From positions 826,655 to 890,654 of the forward strand of contig NZ_FOYW01000001.1 of assembly GCF_900115285.1 (NCBI RefSeq): DNA of 64,000 nucleotides, given 5' to 3'. The notes under the pieces were generated by a model. It saw only the letters and a program-made list of their open reading frames with translations. It was not told the DNA's origin and searched no databases. Source of the DNA: Marinobacter daqiaonensis (lineage in GTDB: Bacteria; Pseudomonadota; Gammaproteobacteria; Pseudomonadales; Oleiphilaceae). The stretch's first letter is position 1. The number at the start of each line of letters is the position of its first letter. This document shows positions 10,805-20,348 of the stretch, one piece after another. Made by a program: the position numbers and the translations under genes.

Positions 10805-11287
10805 TCAGGTGGATTCTTCAAGACGGTTGAGTAACGCCCGCAGGTCATCCCTTAGCTGACCCGCTTCCGCGGCATCCATTCCCAGCTCGCACAGAAGGCG
10901 CTCGGGCACTTTCCTCGCCCGGTCGTGCAGTTCCGCGCCTGCCTCGGCCAGGGCCACCGTCACCACTCTCTCATCCTCGGGAGAGCGGCGCCGGGTGATC
11001 AGGCCACGCTGCTCCAGGCGGCGCAGCAATGGCGTCAGAGTCCCGGAATCCAGTCGCAGCCTTTCGCCGATTTCAGAAACCCGGGGCGTTTCGCCCCGGC
11101 CATCGGCTTCCCACATGACCAGCATCACCAGGTACTGGGGATATGTCAGATCCAACTCCGCCAGCAGTGGCCGGTACCGGCCCGTGACGGCACGGTTGAG
11201 CGCGTAAAGGGCGAAGCAGACCTGATTGTCCAGGGTGAGGAGATCGTCCTGCAGCCGGCCGTCTGCCCCGGGGGCATGATTCTTCAC
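10805..11287 (-). CDS. ohrR: MarR-family organic-peroxide sensor, OhrR-like
   Basis: This 160-residue MarR-family repressor is recognised as OhrR-like by its N-terminal segment LDNQVCFALYALNR, in which Cys24 corresponds to the peroxide-sensing cysteine. The winged helix-turn-helix includes VSEIGERLRLDSGTLTPLLRRLEQRGLITRRRSPEDER. Oxidation of the cysteine by organic hydroperoxides releases OhrR from DNA in characterised homologs. The start is GTG at 11287, directly abutting the TAA of the upstream peroxidase gene, so the two form an operon. A perfect palindrome in the operon promoter (11830-11845) is a likely autoregulatory operator. No ohr gene is present in the window. Confidence 0.85.
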   Translation of the reverse strand: MKNHAPGADGRLQDDLLTLDNQVCFALYALNRAVTGRYRPLLAELDLTYPQYLVMLVMWEADGRGETPRVSEIGERLRLDSGTLTPLLRRLEQRGLITRRRSPEDERVVTVALAEAGAELHDRARKVPERLLCELGMDAAEAGQLRDDLRALLNRLEEST

Positions 11288-11773
11288 TTACAACAACTCC
11301 AGAATGTCCTTTCGAAGGGACTCGGGTCTGGCAGTGGGCGGGTAACGGCGTACCACCTGGCCGTCACGGCCCACCAGGAACTTGGTGAAGTTCCACTTCA
11401 CCTTTTGTGACCCCATCATACCCGGCGCTTCCCGTTTTAGCAGCTCGAACAGTGGGTGGGTCCCCGGACCGTTCACCTGAAGCTTGGCGAACATGGGGAA
11501 AGTGACACCGTAATTCAGGCTACAGAACTCGCTGATCTGCTGATTCTCTCCGGGGTCCTGGCTCAGGAACTGGTTACAGGGGAAACCCAGTACCTCCAGG
11601 CCGCGGTCTCCCAACTCCTCCCGCAGCGCCTGGAGCCCCTCGAACTGGGGCGTGAAGCCACACTTGCTGGCAGTGTTCACGATCAGCAGCACCTTACCGG
11701 CGAAATCCGCCATGGGGTGCGCCTTGCCATGGATATCAGTCACCTCGATCTGGTAGATGGGCGCGGTTGGCAT
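11288..11773 (-). CDS. Glutathione peroxidase family thiol peroxidase
   Basis: This 161-residue member of the glutathione peroxidase family reduces hydrogen peroxide and organic hydroperoxides with thiols. Catalytic residues are visible: Cys38 in NTASKCGFTPQF (cysteine form, not selenocysteine), Gln in FPCNQFLSQDPG and Trp in KWNFTKFLV. The ATG at 11773 fits the family length; an upstream in-frame ATG would add 18 residues from the leader region. The gene is first in an operon with ohrR, and its promoter overlaps a palindromic operator. This suggests that peroxide stress induces it through OhrR in place of the more usual ohr gene. Confidence 0.9.
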   Translation of the reverse strand: MPTAPIYQIEVTDIHGKAHPMADFAGKVLLIVNTASKCGFTPQFEGLQALREELGDRGLEVLGFPCNQFLSQDPGENQQISEFCSLNYGVTFPMFAKLQVNGPGTHPLFELLKREAPGMMGSQKVKWNFTKFLVGRDGQVVRRYPPTARPESLRKDILELL

Positions 11774-11826
11774 CGGGACTCTCCGTTGGTGAGGAACCAT
11801 CATTGATGGGCTGGTGATTTTCAGCA

Positions 11827-11855
11827 ATTATATTGTGCACAATATTTTATCACAA
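11827..11855 (-). promoter_or_regulatory. Promoter and OhrR-type operator of the gpx-ohrR operon
   Basis: On the minus strand a -35 TTGTGA (11850-11855) and a -10 TATAAT (11827-11832) are separated by exactly 17 bases. Between them and over the -10 lies a perfect 16-bp palindrome, ATATTGTGCACAATAT (11830-11845). The core ATTGTGCACAAT resembles operators described for OhrR-type MarR proteins. Bound repressor would block RNA polymerase. The -10 is about 54 bases upstream of the peroxidase ATG. The assignment to OhrR is inference from adjacency. Confidence 0.7.
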
Positions 11856-12027
11856 TCCCGGTCTGAAGGATCAGTGCTAAGTTTGCGCCCTATTTGCCAT
11901 TTTTCATCACAATTGCATCAGGTTCGGACTGTTTTTTTCTGCCACGGCTCCGCTAGAATGGAGGGCCTGTCCAACACGGACCGGAAATCGCCGGTCAGCC
12001 GAGCATTACTACGGGAAGACGCCTCCT

Positions 12028-13239
12028 ATGCAGAATTACAGAAAGTCCGCCAAACTGGATAACGTATGCTACGAGATCCGTGGTCCGGTGCTGCGGGAGG
12101 CGCGTCGTCTGGAGGAAGAAGGTCACCGGGTACTAAAACTCAACATCGGCAATCCTGCAGCCTTCGAACTGGACGTACCGGAAGAAATCCAGCAGGACGT
12201 CATCTACAACCTCCACTCCGCCCAGGGCTACGTGGAGTCCAAGGGCCTGTTCTCGGCCCGCAAGGCAGTCATGCACTACTGCCAGCAGCGCGACATCGAC
12301 AAGGTCGACATCGATGATATCTACCTGGGCAACGGCGTCAGTGAACTGATCGTGATGTCCATGCAGGCCTTGCTCAACACCGGGGACGAAGTACTGATAC
12401 CGTCTCCCGATTACCCCCTGTGGACCGCCGCGGTCACCCTGTCCAGCGGCAAGGCGGTTCACTACCGCTGCGACGAGCAGCAGGAATGGTTCCCGGACCT
12501 GGACGACATCCGCCGCAAGATTACCAGGCGCACCAAGGCCATCGTGCTGATCAACCCCAATAACCCGACCGGTGCGGTGTATCCGAAGGAGCTGCTGGAA
12601 GAGGTGATCGAGCTGGCGCGCCAGCACAACCTGATCATCCTTTCCGACGAAATCTATGACAAGATTCTGTACGACGGTGTGGAACATGTCTCCACCGCCT
12701 CCCTGGCGGACGATGTGCTGTTCTTCACCTTTAACGGTCTGTCCAAGAACTACCGTGCCGCCGGTTACCGGTCTGGCTGGCTGATCATCAGTGGTGCCAA
12801 GCACAAGGCCAGGGACCTGATCGAGGGTATCGACATGCTGGCCTCCATGCGCCTGTGCGCCAACGTGCCGGCTCAGCTGGCAATCCAGACCGCGCTGGGG
12901 GGCTACCAGTCCATCGATGACCTGGTCGCACCAGGGGGGCGCCTGTACGAGCAGCGCGAAACCGCCTGGAGGCTTCTCAACGACATACCCGGTATCAGCT
13001 GTGTGAAACCCAAGGGGGCGCTCTACCTGTTCCCCAAACTGGACCCGGAGCGTTACCCGATCGAGAACGACGAAAAGTTCGTGCTCGATCTGCTGCTCCA
13101 GGAGCGGATCCTGCTGGTGCAGGGTTCCGGCTTCAACATTGATGACCGACAGCACCTGCGAGTGGTGTTCCTGCCCCGGGTAGACGCGCTTCAGGATGCC
13201 ATCGGCCGACTGGAACGCTTCCTGTCGACCTGGGGCTGA
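12028..13239 (+). CDS. alaA: Pyridoxal-phosphate aminotransferase AlaA
   Basis: This 403-residue class I/II aminotransferase is close to E. coli AlaA (glutamate-pyruvate transaminase), which makes alanine from pyruvate and glutamate. The PLP-binding lysine is about Lys240 in TFNGLSKNYRAAGYRSGW. Other family motifs are NPNNPTGAVY and SDEIYDKILYD. The N-terminal MQNYRKSAKLDNVCYEIRGPV matches the AlaA subgroup. The intergenic space upstream (11774-12027) holds the divergent gpx-ohrR promoter. The gene is followed after 15 bases by a small unknown gene. Confidence 0.92.
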   Translation: MQNYRKSAKLDNVCYEIRGPVLREARRLEEEGHRVLKLNIGNPAAFELDVPEEIQQDVIYNLHSAQGYVESKGLFSARKAVMHYCQQRDIDKVDIDDIYLGNGVSELIVMSMQALLNTGDEVLIPSPDYPLWTAAVTLSSGKAVHYRCDEQQEWFPDLDDIRRKITRRTKAIVLINPNNPTGAVYPKELLEEVIELARQHNLIILSDEIYDKILYDGVEHVSTASLADDVLFFTFNGLSKNYRAAGYRSGWLIISGAKHKARDLIEGIDMLASMRLCANVPAQLAIQTALGGYQSIDDLVAPGGRLYEQRETAWRLLNDIPGISCVKPKGALYLFPKLDPERYPIENDEKFVLDLLLQERILLVQGSGFNIDDRQHLRVVFLPRVDALQDAIGRLERFLSTWG

Positions 13240-13254
13240 CCGGGAACAGACCTT

Positions 13255-13731
13255 ATGGCTGACATACACATCGATGAGTTCTACCGGGACTCGGCCATTG
13301 CCCTGGTGCAGCTGTTCAGCGTATTCCCCCGCCGCATCAACCTGTTTGTGGAGGACATCGCCGGCCCCGATGAGCCCGACGAATTCGGCCTCCACAGCCC
13401 GCGCCACATGGCCTGTTTTGGCGCTCTGCTCTGGCTTGAGGAAGAGGGTCTGCTGCGTTATGTGGACACCATCCGGCAGGAAGCCCTGGACCAGGCCGTG
13501 CTGACCCATAAGGCGTTTGTCCGCCTTAACACGCCAGCCCCTCTCGACCTCACCAGCCGGCTTGACCTCCCCGAGCCGGGTGTCCCGGGCCCGGAAGACC
13601 CCCTGCCGCCGTCGGTGCGCCAGGATCGCTCGACCTGGGTTCACGTACTCCGGCAGTCCATCCGCAGCGGCCGGTCCTCCACTCTGACCACGGCCATGCA
13701 GGCGGCTTTTTTCGCTCCGATCGGGAACTGA
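13255..13731 (+). CDS. Conserved-type hypothetical protein downstream of alaA
   Basis: The function is not recognised. This 158-residue protein has no signal peptide or membrane segment. It begins MADIHIDEFYRDSAIALVQLFSVFPRRINLFVEDIAGP and has an acidic N-terminal half with a compact hydrophobic core. A proline-rich linker follows (LPEPGVPGPEDPLPP), then a short helical C-terminus. Codon use and GC content match the neighbours. It lies 15 bases after alaA and is probably in the same transcript. The segment LHSPRHMACFGALLWLEEEGLLRY could be part of a winged-helix-like fold, but that is speculative. Confidence 0.65.
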   Translation: MADIHIDEFYRDSAIALVQLFSVFPRRINLFVEDIAGPDEPDEFGLHSPRHMACFGALLWLEEEGLLRYVDTIRQEALDQAVLTHKAFVRLNTPAPLDLTSRLDLPEPGVPGPEDPLPPSVRQDRSTWVHVLRQSIRSGRSSTLTTAMQAAFFAPIGN

Positions 13732-13873
13732 ACCGCCACGGTCCGGTCTTTTCGTCGACGCTGGCCGGTGGTGGCCGGGGGGGAGAAATGCCAGGTCATG
13801 GCAGGGGCTTGAATTTGCGACCTCCGATACCGATATTTCCGGCAGCAAACGCCAACTTCACCGAGGTTAACCC

Positions 13874-14758
13874 ATGAGAATATTGCTGTTTCTTGCCACC
13901 AACCTGGCGGTCATCCTGGTGGCAAGCTTTACCCTGCGCCTGCTCGGTGTGGACAGTTACCTGGCCGGCACAGGCATCAACTACGGTTCGCTGTTGATAT
14001 TCGCCGCCGTTTTCGGCTTCGCCGGTTCCTTTATCTCGCTGCTGATGTCCAAGTTCATCGCCAAGCGCACAACCGGGGCGCGGGTCATCGAGTCCCCCCG
14101 AACCCCCGCTGAGCGCTGGCTGGTGGACACCGTCAGGGAACTGTCGAAAGAGGCCGGCATCGATATGCCGGAAGTGGCGATCTTCCCGGCGACCCAGTCC
14201 AACGCCTTCGCCACGGGCTGGAACAAAAATGACGCTCTGGTCGCGGTCAGCGAAGGGCTTCTGCAACGCTTCAGCAAGGAGGAGATCCGGGCGGTGCTGG
14301 GGCACGAGATTGGCCATGTGGCCAACGGTGACATGGTAACGCTGGCATTGATCCAGGGTGTGGTGAATACCTTTGTGATCTTTGCGGCCCGGGTCATCGG
14401 CTCCATCGTCGACCGTGTGATATTCAAGAACGAAAGTGGCCACGGCATCGGCTTCTTCGTGGTGAGTATCGCCGCCGAGATCGTTCTGGGCATCCTCGCC
14501 AGCACCATCGTTTTCTGGTTCTCACGCCGGCGGGAATTCCGGGCGGATATCGCAGGCGCCCAACTGGCCGGACGCGGCGCCATGATCAATGCCCTGGCAC
14601 GGCTGAAAAAAGAGTCTGAAATGCCGGACCAGATGCCGGACAGCCTGCAGGCCTTCGGTATCAACAGGGGTCGTCGTGACGGACTGGCCGCGCTTTTCAT
14701 GACCCACCCGCCACTGGAGCGGAGGATTGAGGCCCTTCAGCAGGCCAACCTCAGCTGA
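13874..14758 (+). CDS. htpX: Membrane zinc metalloprotease HtpX
   Basis: HtpX is an inner-membrane M48-family protease that degrades misfolded membrane proteins with FtsH. The 294-residue protein has two N-terminal transmembrane segments (about 4-24 and 38-58). It has the zinc motif HEIGH (His144, Glu145, His148), two further hydrophobic segments (about 155-180 and 193-215) and the third ligand region [13 protein letters not shown] ribosome-binding stretch precedes the ATG at 13874. Expression in E. coli is under Cpx and heat-shock control; no such box was identified here. The 3' end overlaps convergent pdxB by 8 bases. Confidence 0.94.
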   Translation: MRILLFLATNLAVILVASFTLRLLGVDSYLAGTGINYGSLLIFAAVFGFAGSFISLLMSKFIAKRTTGARVIESPRTPAERWLVDTVRELSKEAGIDMPEVAIFPATQSNAFATGWNKNDALVAVSEGLLQRFSKEEIRAVLGHEIGHVANGDMVTLALIQGVVNTFVIFAARVIGSIVDRVIFKNESGHGIGFFVVSIAAEIVLGILASTIVFWFSRRREFRADIAGAQLAGRGAMINALARLKKESEMPDQMPDSLQAFGINRGRRDGLAALFMTHPPLERRIEALQQANLS

Positions 14759-15902
14759 TCTGAAAACCCGCGGCCGCCAGCAGGCGGCCGCCATCCGAGC
14801 CCGGCGTGCTCTGAATCTTCAGGCTGCCGGGCTCCCGCCTTACCGGATAGTTGCGGCGCAAACCGTCGAAAGCCTGACCCAGTGCCAGGCCTCCCGCGCT
14901 GGCCTGATCTACCGCCCGACGCAACCGGGCATCATCGTCCCGGGGGTCGTAGCAGGCCATCAGCGCCCGGTGCACCGCCTCAACCGGCTCGATATCCGGG
15001 GCGAAAGCCATGGCCGTCACCGGCGGCTCCGGTAACAACTCCTCGGTTGTCAGAGGCAACTGACGCCCAAGCCATAGGTGCAGTGCCCTGGCAACCATTT
15101 CCGTGCCACGACACTTACCCTCCAGACTGTAGCCGGCGATATGGGGCGTTGCCAGCCAGCAATGGTCCAGCAGTTCCGTCAGCGGCTCCGGCTCGTGTTC
15201 CCAGACGTCCAGCGCCACGGTTGGCGACTGCGTTCCCCCCAGACGGGCCAGCAAGGCCCGGTTATCGATAACGGCACCACGTCCGCTGTTGATCAGCAGC
15301 TGGTTCGGGCCCAGGCTGGCCAGACGATCCGAATTCAGAAGGTGGTGGGTCGGGCACTCGCCGGTCGTGGTCAGCGGCGTGTGGAGGCTGACCACATCGC
15401 AGGCCAGCACCTGTTCAAGGGAGGCAAAGGGAAGCCCGGCGCCAGCGGACTGCCTGGGTGGATCGCTGACCCGCACCCTGGCACCCAGGGCCTGAAGCCG
15501 GCCCACCAGGGCTCCGCCAACATTGCCCGCGCCGACCACACCCACGGTCAGGCCTTCGAAGCCCTCCCGCTGGCACCGTCTGAGATAAAGGGAAATAACG
15601 CCAAGCACGTACTGCACAACGCTGCTGGCATTGCACCCCGGCGCCGAGGCGAAGGCAATGCCCTGGCGCTCAAGCCACGGGATATCCACATGATCCGTGC
15701 CAATGGTGGCGGTACCCACGAAACGGACCGGGGTACCGGCCAGGAGAGACTCATTGACCGAGGTGACCGAGCGTACCAGCAGTGCATCCGCATTCATCAG
15801 CTGGCTTCGGGTAAGGCGGCGGCCATTGGCCCGCTCAACCGTGCCAAGGCCCTCGACGAACGCGCCGAGAAGCGGAATGTTCTCATCGGCAACAATGTGC
15901 AT
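14751..15902 (-). CDS. pdxB: 4-phosphoerythronate dehydrogenase PdxB
   Basis: PdxB oxidises 4-phospho-D-erythronate in the DXP-dependent pyridoxal phosphate pathway. The 383-residue protein has the D-2-hydroxyacid dehydrogenase layout. The NAD-binding motif is [17 protein letters not shown], and catalytic-region motifs include [17 protein letters not shown] and [12 protein letters not shown] PdxB-type C-terminal dimerisation domain follows. The start [16 protein letters not shown] at 15902 matches the family; upstream in-frame codons extend into arginine-rich leader sequence. Pyridoxal phosphate is the cofactor of the nearby AlaA, but no operon links them. Confidence 0.92.
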   Translation of the reverse strand: MHIVADENIPLLGAFVEGLGTVERANGRRLTRSQLMNADALLVRSVTSVNESLLAGTPVRFVGTATIGTDHVDIPWLERQGIAFASAPGCNASSVVQYVLGVISLYLRRCQREGFEGLTVGVVGAGNVGGALVGRLQALGARVRVSDPPRQSAGAGLPFASLEQVLACDVVSLHTPLTTTGECPTHHLLNSDRLASLGPNQLLINSGRGAVIDNRALLARLGGTQSPTVALDVWEHEPEPLTELLDHCWLATPHIAGYSLEGKCRGTEMVARALHLWLGRQLPLTTEELLPEPPVTAMAFAPDIEPVEAVHRALMACYDPRDDDARLRRAVDQASAGGLALGQAFDGLRRNYPVRREPGSLKIQSTPGSDGGRLLAAAGFQIS

Positions 15903-15977
15903 GGCTGCTGTGCTCTCCAACCGCGGTCCCGGCCTCCGGGCCACCCGGGATCGCCGTGCCCGGTTGCCCGCTACCGT

Positions 15978-17339
15978 CTACTGACGCGGGCGGGAACGGC
16001 CGCCCTGCCCCTGGCGGCCACGGTTGCCGCCACGGGGACCACCACCGGAGCGGCGAGCACCCCGGCGACGCTGGATCGGCGGTTTCTCCAAAGGCTGCAT
16101 CAGCTCCTCATCCGGAACCGTGGTCTCGAGCTTCTGGCTGATGTAGGTTTCGATGGACGGCAGCGCGAAGGAGTCGTCCTCGCTGGCGAAACTGATGGAT
16201 ACGCCGTGCTCACCGGCCCGCCCGGTGCGACCGATGCGGTGAACATAGTCCTCGGCGTTGTCAGGCAGATTGTAGTTGAACACGTGGGTTACCCCTTCCA
16301 CGTGAATGCCACGGCCTGCGACATCGGTGGCCACCAGCACCTGAATCTCGCCATTCTTGAACTGGTCGAGGGTCTTCAGACGCTTGTTCTGGGCGATCTC
16401 GCCCGACATCAGCGCCACCTTGACGCCCTGATTCTTCAGGTCTTCCTCAAGGTCCCGACACTGGTCGCGGCGATTGGCGAAGACGATGGCCTTCTCCACT
16501 TCCGGACGCTTGAGATAGTTCACCAGTACCGGCAGCTTTTCTTCCTCCGAAACCAGGTAGACCGTCTGTTTGACCCGCTCGGCGGTCTTCTGCTGGGGCT
16601 CGATCTCGATAAATTCCGCGCCATGGGTCCACATTGACGCCAGATTGAGCACATCCTGATTGAAGGTGGCACTGAACAGCAGGGTCTGCCGGTCATCCTT
16701 CGGAGGGCAGCGGCGGATGATCCGCTTGACGTCCGGGATAAAGCCCATGTCCAGCATCCGGTCCGCCTCGTCCAGGATCAGCAGGTCGACCTGGTCAAGA
16801 AACACATCCTGAGAGCCCAGGAAGTCGATCAGCCGGCCCGGCGTGGCCACCAGGATGTCCACAATCTCGTTCTGGAGCACGTCCCGCTGCTTGTCATAGT
16901 TCATGCCGCCAACGACGGATACAACCCGGTGGCCGGTGGCGTCGCACAGTTGCTCGGCATCCTTGGCGATCTGCATGGCCAGCTCGCGGGTGGGGGCCAG
17001 CGCCAGTACCCGGGGTTCGGAGGCGAAACGTTCGCTGTCCGGGATCGGTGTTTCCAGCAGCGTCTGGATAGCGGTGATCAGGAAGGCAGCGGTTTTGCCG
17101 GTTCCGGTCTGGGCCTGGCCGATCAGGTCGTGGCAGGCCAGTGTGTAAGGCAGGGTTTCCGCCTGAATGGGCGTGCAATACTCAAACCCAATGCCGTTAA
17201 TGGCATCCAGCAGTCGTTTGTCCAGGCGAAGGTCAGCAAAGCGGGTGCCACTGTGTTTTACACCCTCGACTGCCTGCGAGCTGGCCTCGGTATCGGGCTG
17301 GCTGTCAGAAGTGGCTGTGGATTCAGGTGATTGCGTCAT
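15978..17339 (-). CDS. rhlB: DEAD-box ATP-dependent RNA helicase RhlB
   Basis: This DEAD-box helicase of about 453 residues is closest in type to the pseudomonad RhlB/RhlE group. Motifs in order are the Q-motif (FEYCTPIQ), Walker A (AQTGTGKT), PTRELA, TPGR, DEAD (ILDEADRML), SAT, and the helicase C motifs VATDVAGRGI and HRIGRTGRAG. The C-terminus is an arginine- and glycine-rich RNA-binding tail (RRRGARRSGGGPRGG). RhlB works with the RNA degradosome in E. coli. Start choice lies between ATGs at 17348 and 17339. In both cases the start overlaps the 3' end of epmC, which suggests translational coupling. Confidence 0.87.
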   Translation of the reverse strand: MTQSPESTATSDSQPDTEASSQAVEGVKHSGTRFADLRLDKRLLDAINGIGFEYCTPIQAETLPYTLACHDLIGQAQTGTGKTAAFLITAIQTLLETPIPDSERFASEPRVLALAPTRELAMQIAKDAEQLCDATGHRVVSVVGGMNYDKQRDVLQNEIVDILVATPGRLIDFLGSQDVFLDQVDLLILDEADRMLDMGFIPDVKRIIRRCPPKDDRQTLLFSATFNQDVLNLASMWTHGAEFIEIEPQQKTAERVKQTVYLVSEEEKLPVLVNYLKRPEVEKAIVFANRRDQCRDLEEDLKNQGVKVALMSGEIAQNKRLKTLDQFKNGEIQVLVATDVAGRGIHVEGVTHVFNYNLPDNAEDYVHRIGRTGRAGEHGVSISFASEDDSFALPSIETYISQKLETTVPDEELMQPLEKPPIQRRRGARRSGGGPRGGNRGRQGQGGRSRPRQ

Positions 17340-17931
17340 AGGCTTCATTGTCTCTTATGGAATAATGTGCCTGGCCGCGGGCATTCGCCGCCAGGTGGAT
17401 GTTCTGTTGGTGCCAGCACCGGAAGTCGGCATCGTCGGTGCCATAGAACTCCCGCAGCGCTTCGAGAAATTGTCCGGCCCGCTCCGGAAGGCCGTTTTCC
17501 AGATAGTAGCAGGCCTGTCGGAATACACGACCGTGAAAGCCATCTTCATCGATGGCGCCACCGCCCTCAAGGTTATCAACACTGATGTGGAACCGGCTAC
17601 GGCAGGCCACCGCGAACAGCCATTCCAGTGCCTGGGGCTTTACCTCCACCTTCTCGAACTCCCGCTGCTGGTCGGACGTGCGACCGTCCGGGCAATACCA
17701 GTATCCGTAATCCGGCAGTGTGCGGCGATGTGCCCCGGCGATGCACCAGTGGCTGATCTCGTGGAGGGCACTGGCGAAATAGCCATGGGCGAAGACCACC
17801 CGGGCGTAATCGCCAGCGGAAGACGCCGGCAGGTACTCGGGCTCTTCGCCGCCGCGAACCAGTTCCGTTCTCCGGGTTTCACGGAACAATCTGTTAAACA
17901 GTGTGACGAGGTCTTCTGGACGGTGATTCAT
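17323..17931 (-). CDS. epmC: Elongation factor P hydroxylase EpmC
   Basis: EpmC (YfcM) hydroxylates the beta-lysylated lysine of elongation factor P in E. coli. The 202-residue protein contains the metal-binding HEISHW segment (ASALHEISHWCIAGAHRR) and the family pattern DYGYWYCPDGRT. The start MNHRPEDLVTLFNRLF at 17931 matches the family; an in-frame upstream extension to 17976 is less likely. The gene overlaps the rhlB start. epmA and epmB are not in the window, so whether EF-P is lysylated in this organism must be learned from the rest of the genome. Confidence 0.86.
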   Translation of the reverse strand: MNHRPEDLVTLFNRLFRETRRTELVRGGEEPEYLPASSAGDYARVVFAHGYFASALHEISHWCIAGAHRRTLPDYGYWYCPDGRTSDQQREFEKVEVKPQALEWLFAVACRSRFHISVDNLEGGGAIDEDGFHGRVFRQACYYLENGLPERAGQFLEALREFYGTDDADFRCWHQQNIHLAANARGQAHYSIRDNEAYDAIT

Positions 17932-18073
17932 GGGTCCGCTATTGTGCGGCTTTAACGCCCTGATTTCCAGCGACATGTATGCTTCAGCAGAATAAGGGAA
18001 CTTAACCGGAATTCCCCAGTCCCTTTTCCCGGTTTACAAAACTTTTCCCGTTCACCAGGCCGAACCGTAACCG

Positions 18074-19948
18074 ATGCCAGACAAAGCGATCCCCTGTTCC
18101 GCAATCCTCCGGTTGCTGTTGCTTTTAACCAGCGTCCTTCTCGCCAGCCACGCCCTTGCGTTCACCAGCGGTGGCCTGGGCGGCAAGCAGGATTTTCTGC
18201 CGGTGGACGAGGCCCTTCCCTTCAGTTATACCACCACCGAGTCCGGGGTGTTGTTACGCTGGGATCTCGCCCCGGAGCACTACCTTTACCGTGGGAGGAT
18301 CTCCGTCACCTCGGCAACAGAAGGCGTTGAGATCTCCGAGCCCGAGTTTTCGCTCCCTGGTGTTGATACCGAAGACCCCTATTTCGGCACGGTCACCGTA
18401 TTCTACGATCCGGTGGAGGCGCGGGTGGAACTCGACCTGCCGCAGGGAACCCGCGAGGCCGACCTTCAGGTAACCTACCAGGGCTGCGCCGAGGCGGGGT
18501 TATGCTATCCGCCCCAGACCCGGGACGTGCTGTATTATGCCTCCGACGACAGCCGCGGAGACCCCGGGGTGGTCGCCGCCGGGGGAACGGCAGCCGGTGT
18601 CACCGGTTCACCGGATGGTGGTAACGCGGACCTGAGCTCGGCAACGGGACTCGCGGGCTTTCTTTCACAACAGTCCACGCTGATGATCGCGCTGGTGTTC
18701 TTCGCCCTGGGACTGGGCCTGACCTTCACGCCGTGCGTGCTGCCCATGGTGCCCATCATCTCCACCCTGGTCTCCAGTCACAACACCCGCAGCACGGCCC
18801 AGGCTCTGCTACTGGCCGTCAGTTACGTGCTCGGCATGGCGCTCACCTATGCCAGCGCCGGGGTCATTACCGGGCTGCTGGGGGCAAGCTTCAATCTTCA
18901 GGCCCACCTCCAGTCGCCCTGGGTGCTGGGCACGTTCGCCGCCCTGTTCACCCTGTTTGCCCTGGCCATGTTCAATGTTTTTGACCTTCAGTTACCCCAG
19001 AGCATCCAGAACCGCTTGAATCAGGCCAGCCAGCGCCTCAGCGGAGGCCGACTGGCCAGCGTCTTCGGCATCGGCGCCCTGTCGGCGCTGGTGGTCTCAC
19101 CCTGCGTGACAGCCCCACTGGCCGGCAGCCTGCTTTACATCAGCACTACCCAGGACGCAGTGATAGGGGGCGTTGCCCTGTTCGCCCTCGGCCTTGGCAT
19201 GGGCGTGCCACTGATCCTGGTGGCCGTGGGTGGCCGCAAGCTGTTGCCCAAGACCGGCTCCTGGATGAACGTGGTCAAGGCCTTTTACGGGGTCATGCTG
19301 CTGGCGGTGGCCGTGTGGCTGCTGGAGCGTCTGGTGCCGGCGTGGCTGGCACTTACCCTGTGGGGCCTGCTGGCGGCGATCACCGGTGTTCAACTGGGTG
19401 CATTCGATCAGGCCCGGGCTGGCTGGCAGCGCACCTGGAAAGGGCTCGGGCTGGTCATGTTTGCATGGGGCCTGGCTCTGCTGGCAGGGGCGCTGAGTGG
19501 AGCCAGCGACCCGGCAAGGCCACTGGCACCGTTCATGGCATCCGGCAGTGCGGGGACCACTGGTGCGACGCCCACCCATGCCGCTTTTCAGCGGGTTGAA
19601 AGCCCGGACCAGGTCCGCGCGCTGCTGACCCGGGCCAGCGAACGGGGACAGCCAGTGGTGCTGGACTTCTATGCGGACTGGTGCATCTCGTGCAAGGTAA
19701 TGGAACGCAACGTCTTCAGTGATCCAGCGGTGATCGCGGCCATGGAGCCCTACGCCCTGCTGCAGATCGACATGACAGACAACACCCCCGAGCAACAGGC
19801 ACTGCTGGATGAGCTCGGGCTGTTCGGTCCGCCCGCCGTTCTGTTTTACGGGCGGTCCGGCGAGGAAACACCCGACCTGCGGGTGTTGGGGGAAATGAAC
19901 CGGTCGCAGTTCCTGACGCATCTGGACAAGGTCGGGCGGGCTCTCTAG
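18074..19948 (+). CDS. dsbD: Thiol:disulfide interchange protein DsbD
   Basis: DsbD carries reducing electrons from cytoplasmic thioredoxin across the inner membrane to periplasmic DsbC, DsbG and cytochrome c maturation proteins. The 624-residue protein has a signal peptide (about 1-29). An alpha domain follows with the cysteine pair in [10 protein letters not shown]. The eight-helix membrane domain has the cysteine motifs TFTPCVLPM and [13 protein letters not shown]-terminal thioredoxin-like domain has the active site WCISCK (about residues 536-541). Full length and all six redox cysteines are present. Its 3' end overlaps convergent tusA by 4 bases. It would also support the cytochromes c of the cbb3 oxidase encoded downstream. 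Confidence 0.94.
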   Translation: MPDKAIPCSAILRLLLLLTSVLLASHALAFTSGGLGGKQDFLPVDEALPFSYTTTESGVLLRWDLAPEHYLYRGRISVTSATEGVEISEPEFSLPGVDTEDPYFGTVTVFYDPVEARVELDLPQGTREADLQVTYQGCAEAGLCYPPQTRDVLYYASDDSRGDPGVVAAGGTAAGVTGSPDGGNADLSSATGLAGFLSQQSTLMIALVFFALGLGLTFTPCVLPMVPIISTLVSSHNTRSTAQALLLAVSYVLGMALTYASAGVITGLLGASFNLQAHLQSPWVLGTFAALFTLFALAMFNVFDLQLPQSIQNRLNQASQRLSGGRLASVFGIGALSALVVSPCVTAPLAGSLLYISTTQDAVIGGVALFALGLGMGVPLILVAVGGRKLLPKTGSWMNVVKAFYGVMLLAVAVWLLERLVPAWLALTLWGLLAAITGVQLGAFDQARAGWQRTWKGLGLVMFAWGLALLAGALSGASDPARPLAPFMASGSAGTTGATPTHAAFQRVESPDQVRALLTRASERGQPVVLDFYADWCISCKVMERNVFSDPAVIAAMEPYALLQIDMTDNTPEQQALLDELGLFGPPAVLFYGRSGEETPDLRVLGEMNRSQFLTHLDKVGRAL

Positions 19949-20187
19949 TGCCCCCTGCGGATCCAGAAACGGTACTCGTCCGCTGCCTCTTCCTGATCCA
20001 GAAGCTCATGATCCAGAAACTGGCAGAACCGCGGTATGTCCCGGGTGGTGGAAGGATCCGTGGCTACCACCCTCAGGATTCCGCCAACCGGCACCTCGAC
20101 TATCCTGGTATGCAGCATCATGACCGGCTCCGGACACATCAGGCCCCTGGTGTCCAGTTCCGCGTCCTGCTTTGGCGTGTCTGTCAT
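19945..20187 (-). CDS. tusA: Sulfur carrier protein TusA family
   Basis: This 80-residue sulfur-transfer protein has the signature [19 protein letters not shown], in which Cys18 is the persulfide-carrying residue. TusA relays sulfur from IscS through TusBCD-TusE to MnmA, which is encoded at 1316-2500. The CPEPVM motif matches TusA rather than the YedF/SirA variants. The ATG at 20187 is the only sensible start. It is convergent with dsbD and overlaps it by 4 bases. The upstream region to 20348 is shared with the divergent small monooxygenase-fold gene. Confidence 0.88.
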   Translation of the reverse strand: MTDTPKQDAELDTRGLMCPEPVMMLHTRIVEVPVGGILRVVATDPSTTRDIPRFCQFLDHELLDQEEAADEYRFWIRRGH

Positions 20188-20348
20188 GGTATCTCCCGGC
20201 CTGCAGGTCCGGTGCCCGGTTGGTTCAACTCAAGTCGAACAGACCGACGCCAGCCCGTGGATTTTTCTGTGTCAGCTGCTAAATTACTGTTTAGGTAGAG
20301 CAATTTTAAACCACGACGGGCCAGCAACGATAGAGTTACGAGGTAGCC

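Noticed and set aside
12133..13848. 571-codon minus-strand reading frame opposite alaA
   Set aside because: alaA on the plus strand has all catalytic motifs; the antisense frame is long only because of GC-rich codon bias and shows no domain.
15078..16637. 519-codon plus-strand reading frame opposite pdxB and rhlB
   Set aside because: It spans the 3' and 5' parts of two real minus-strand genes and has no recognisable motif.
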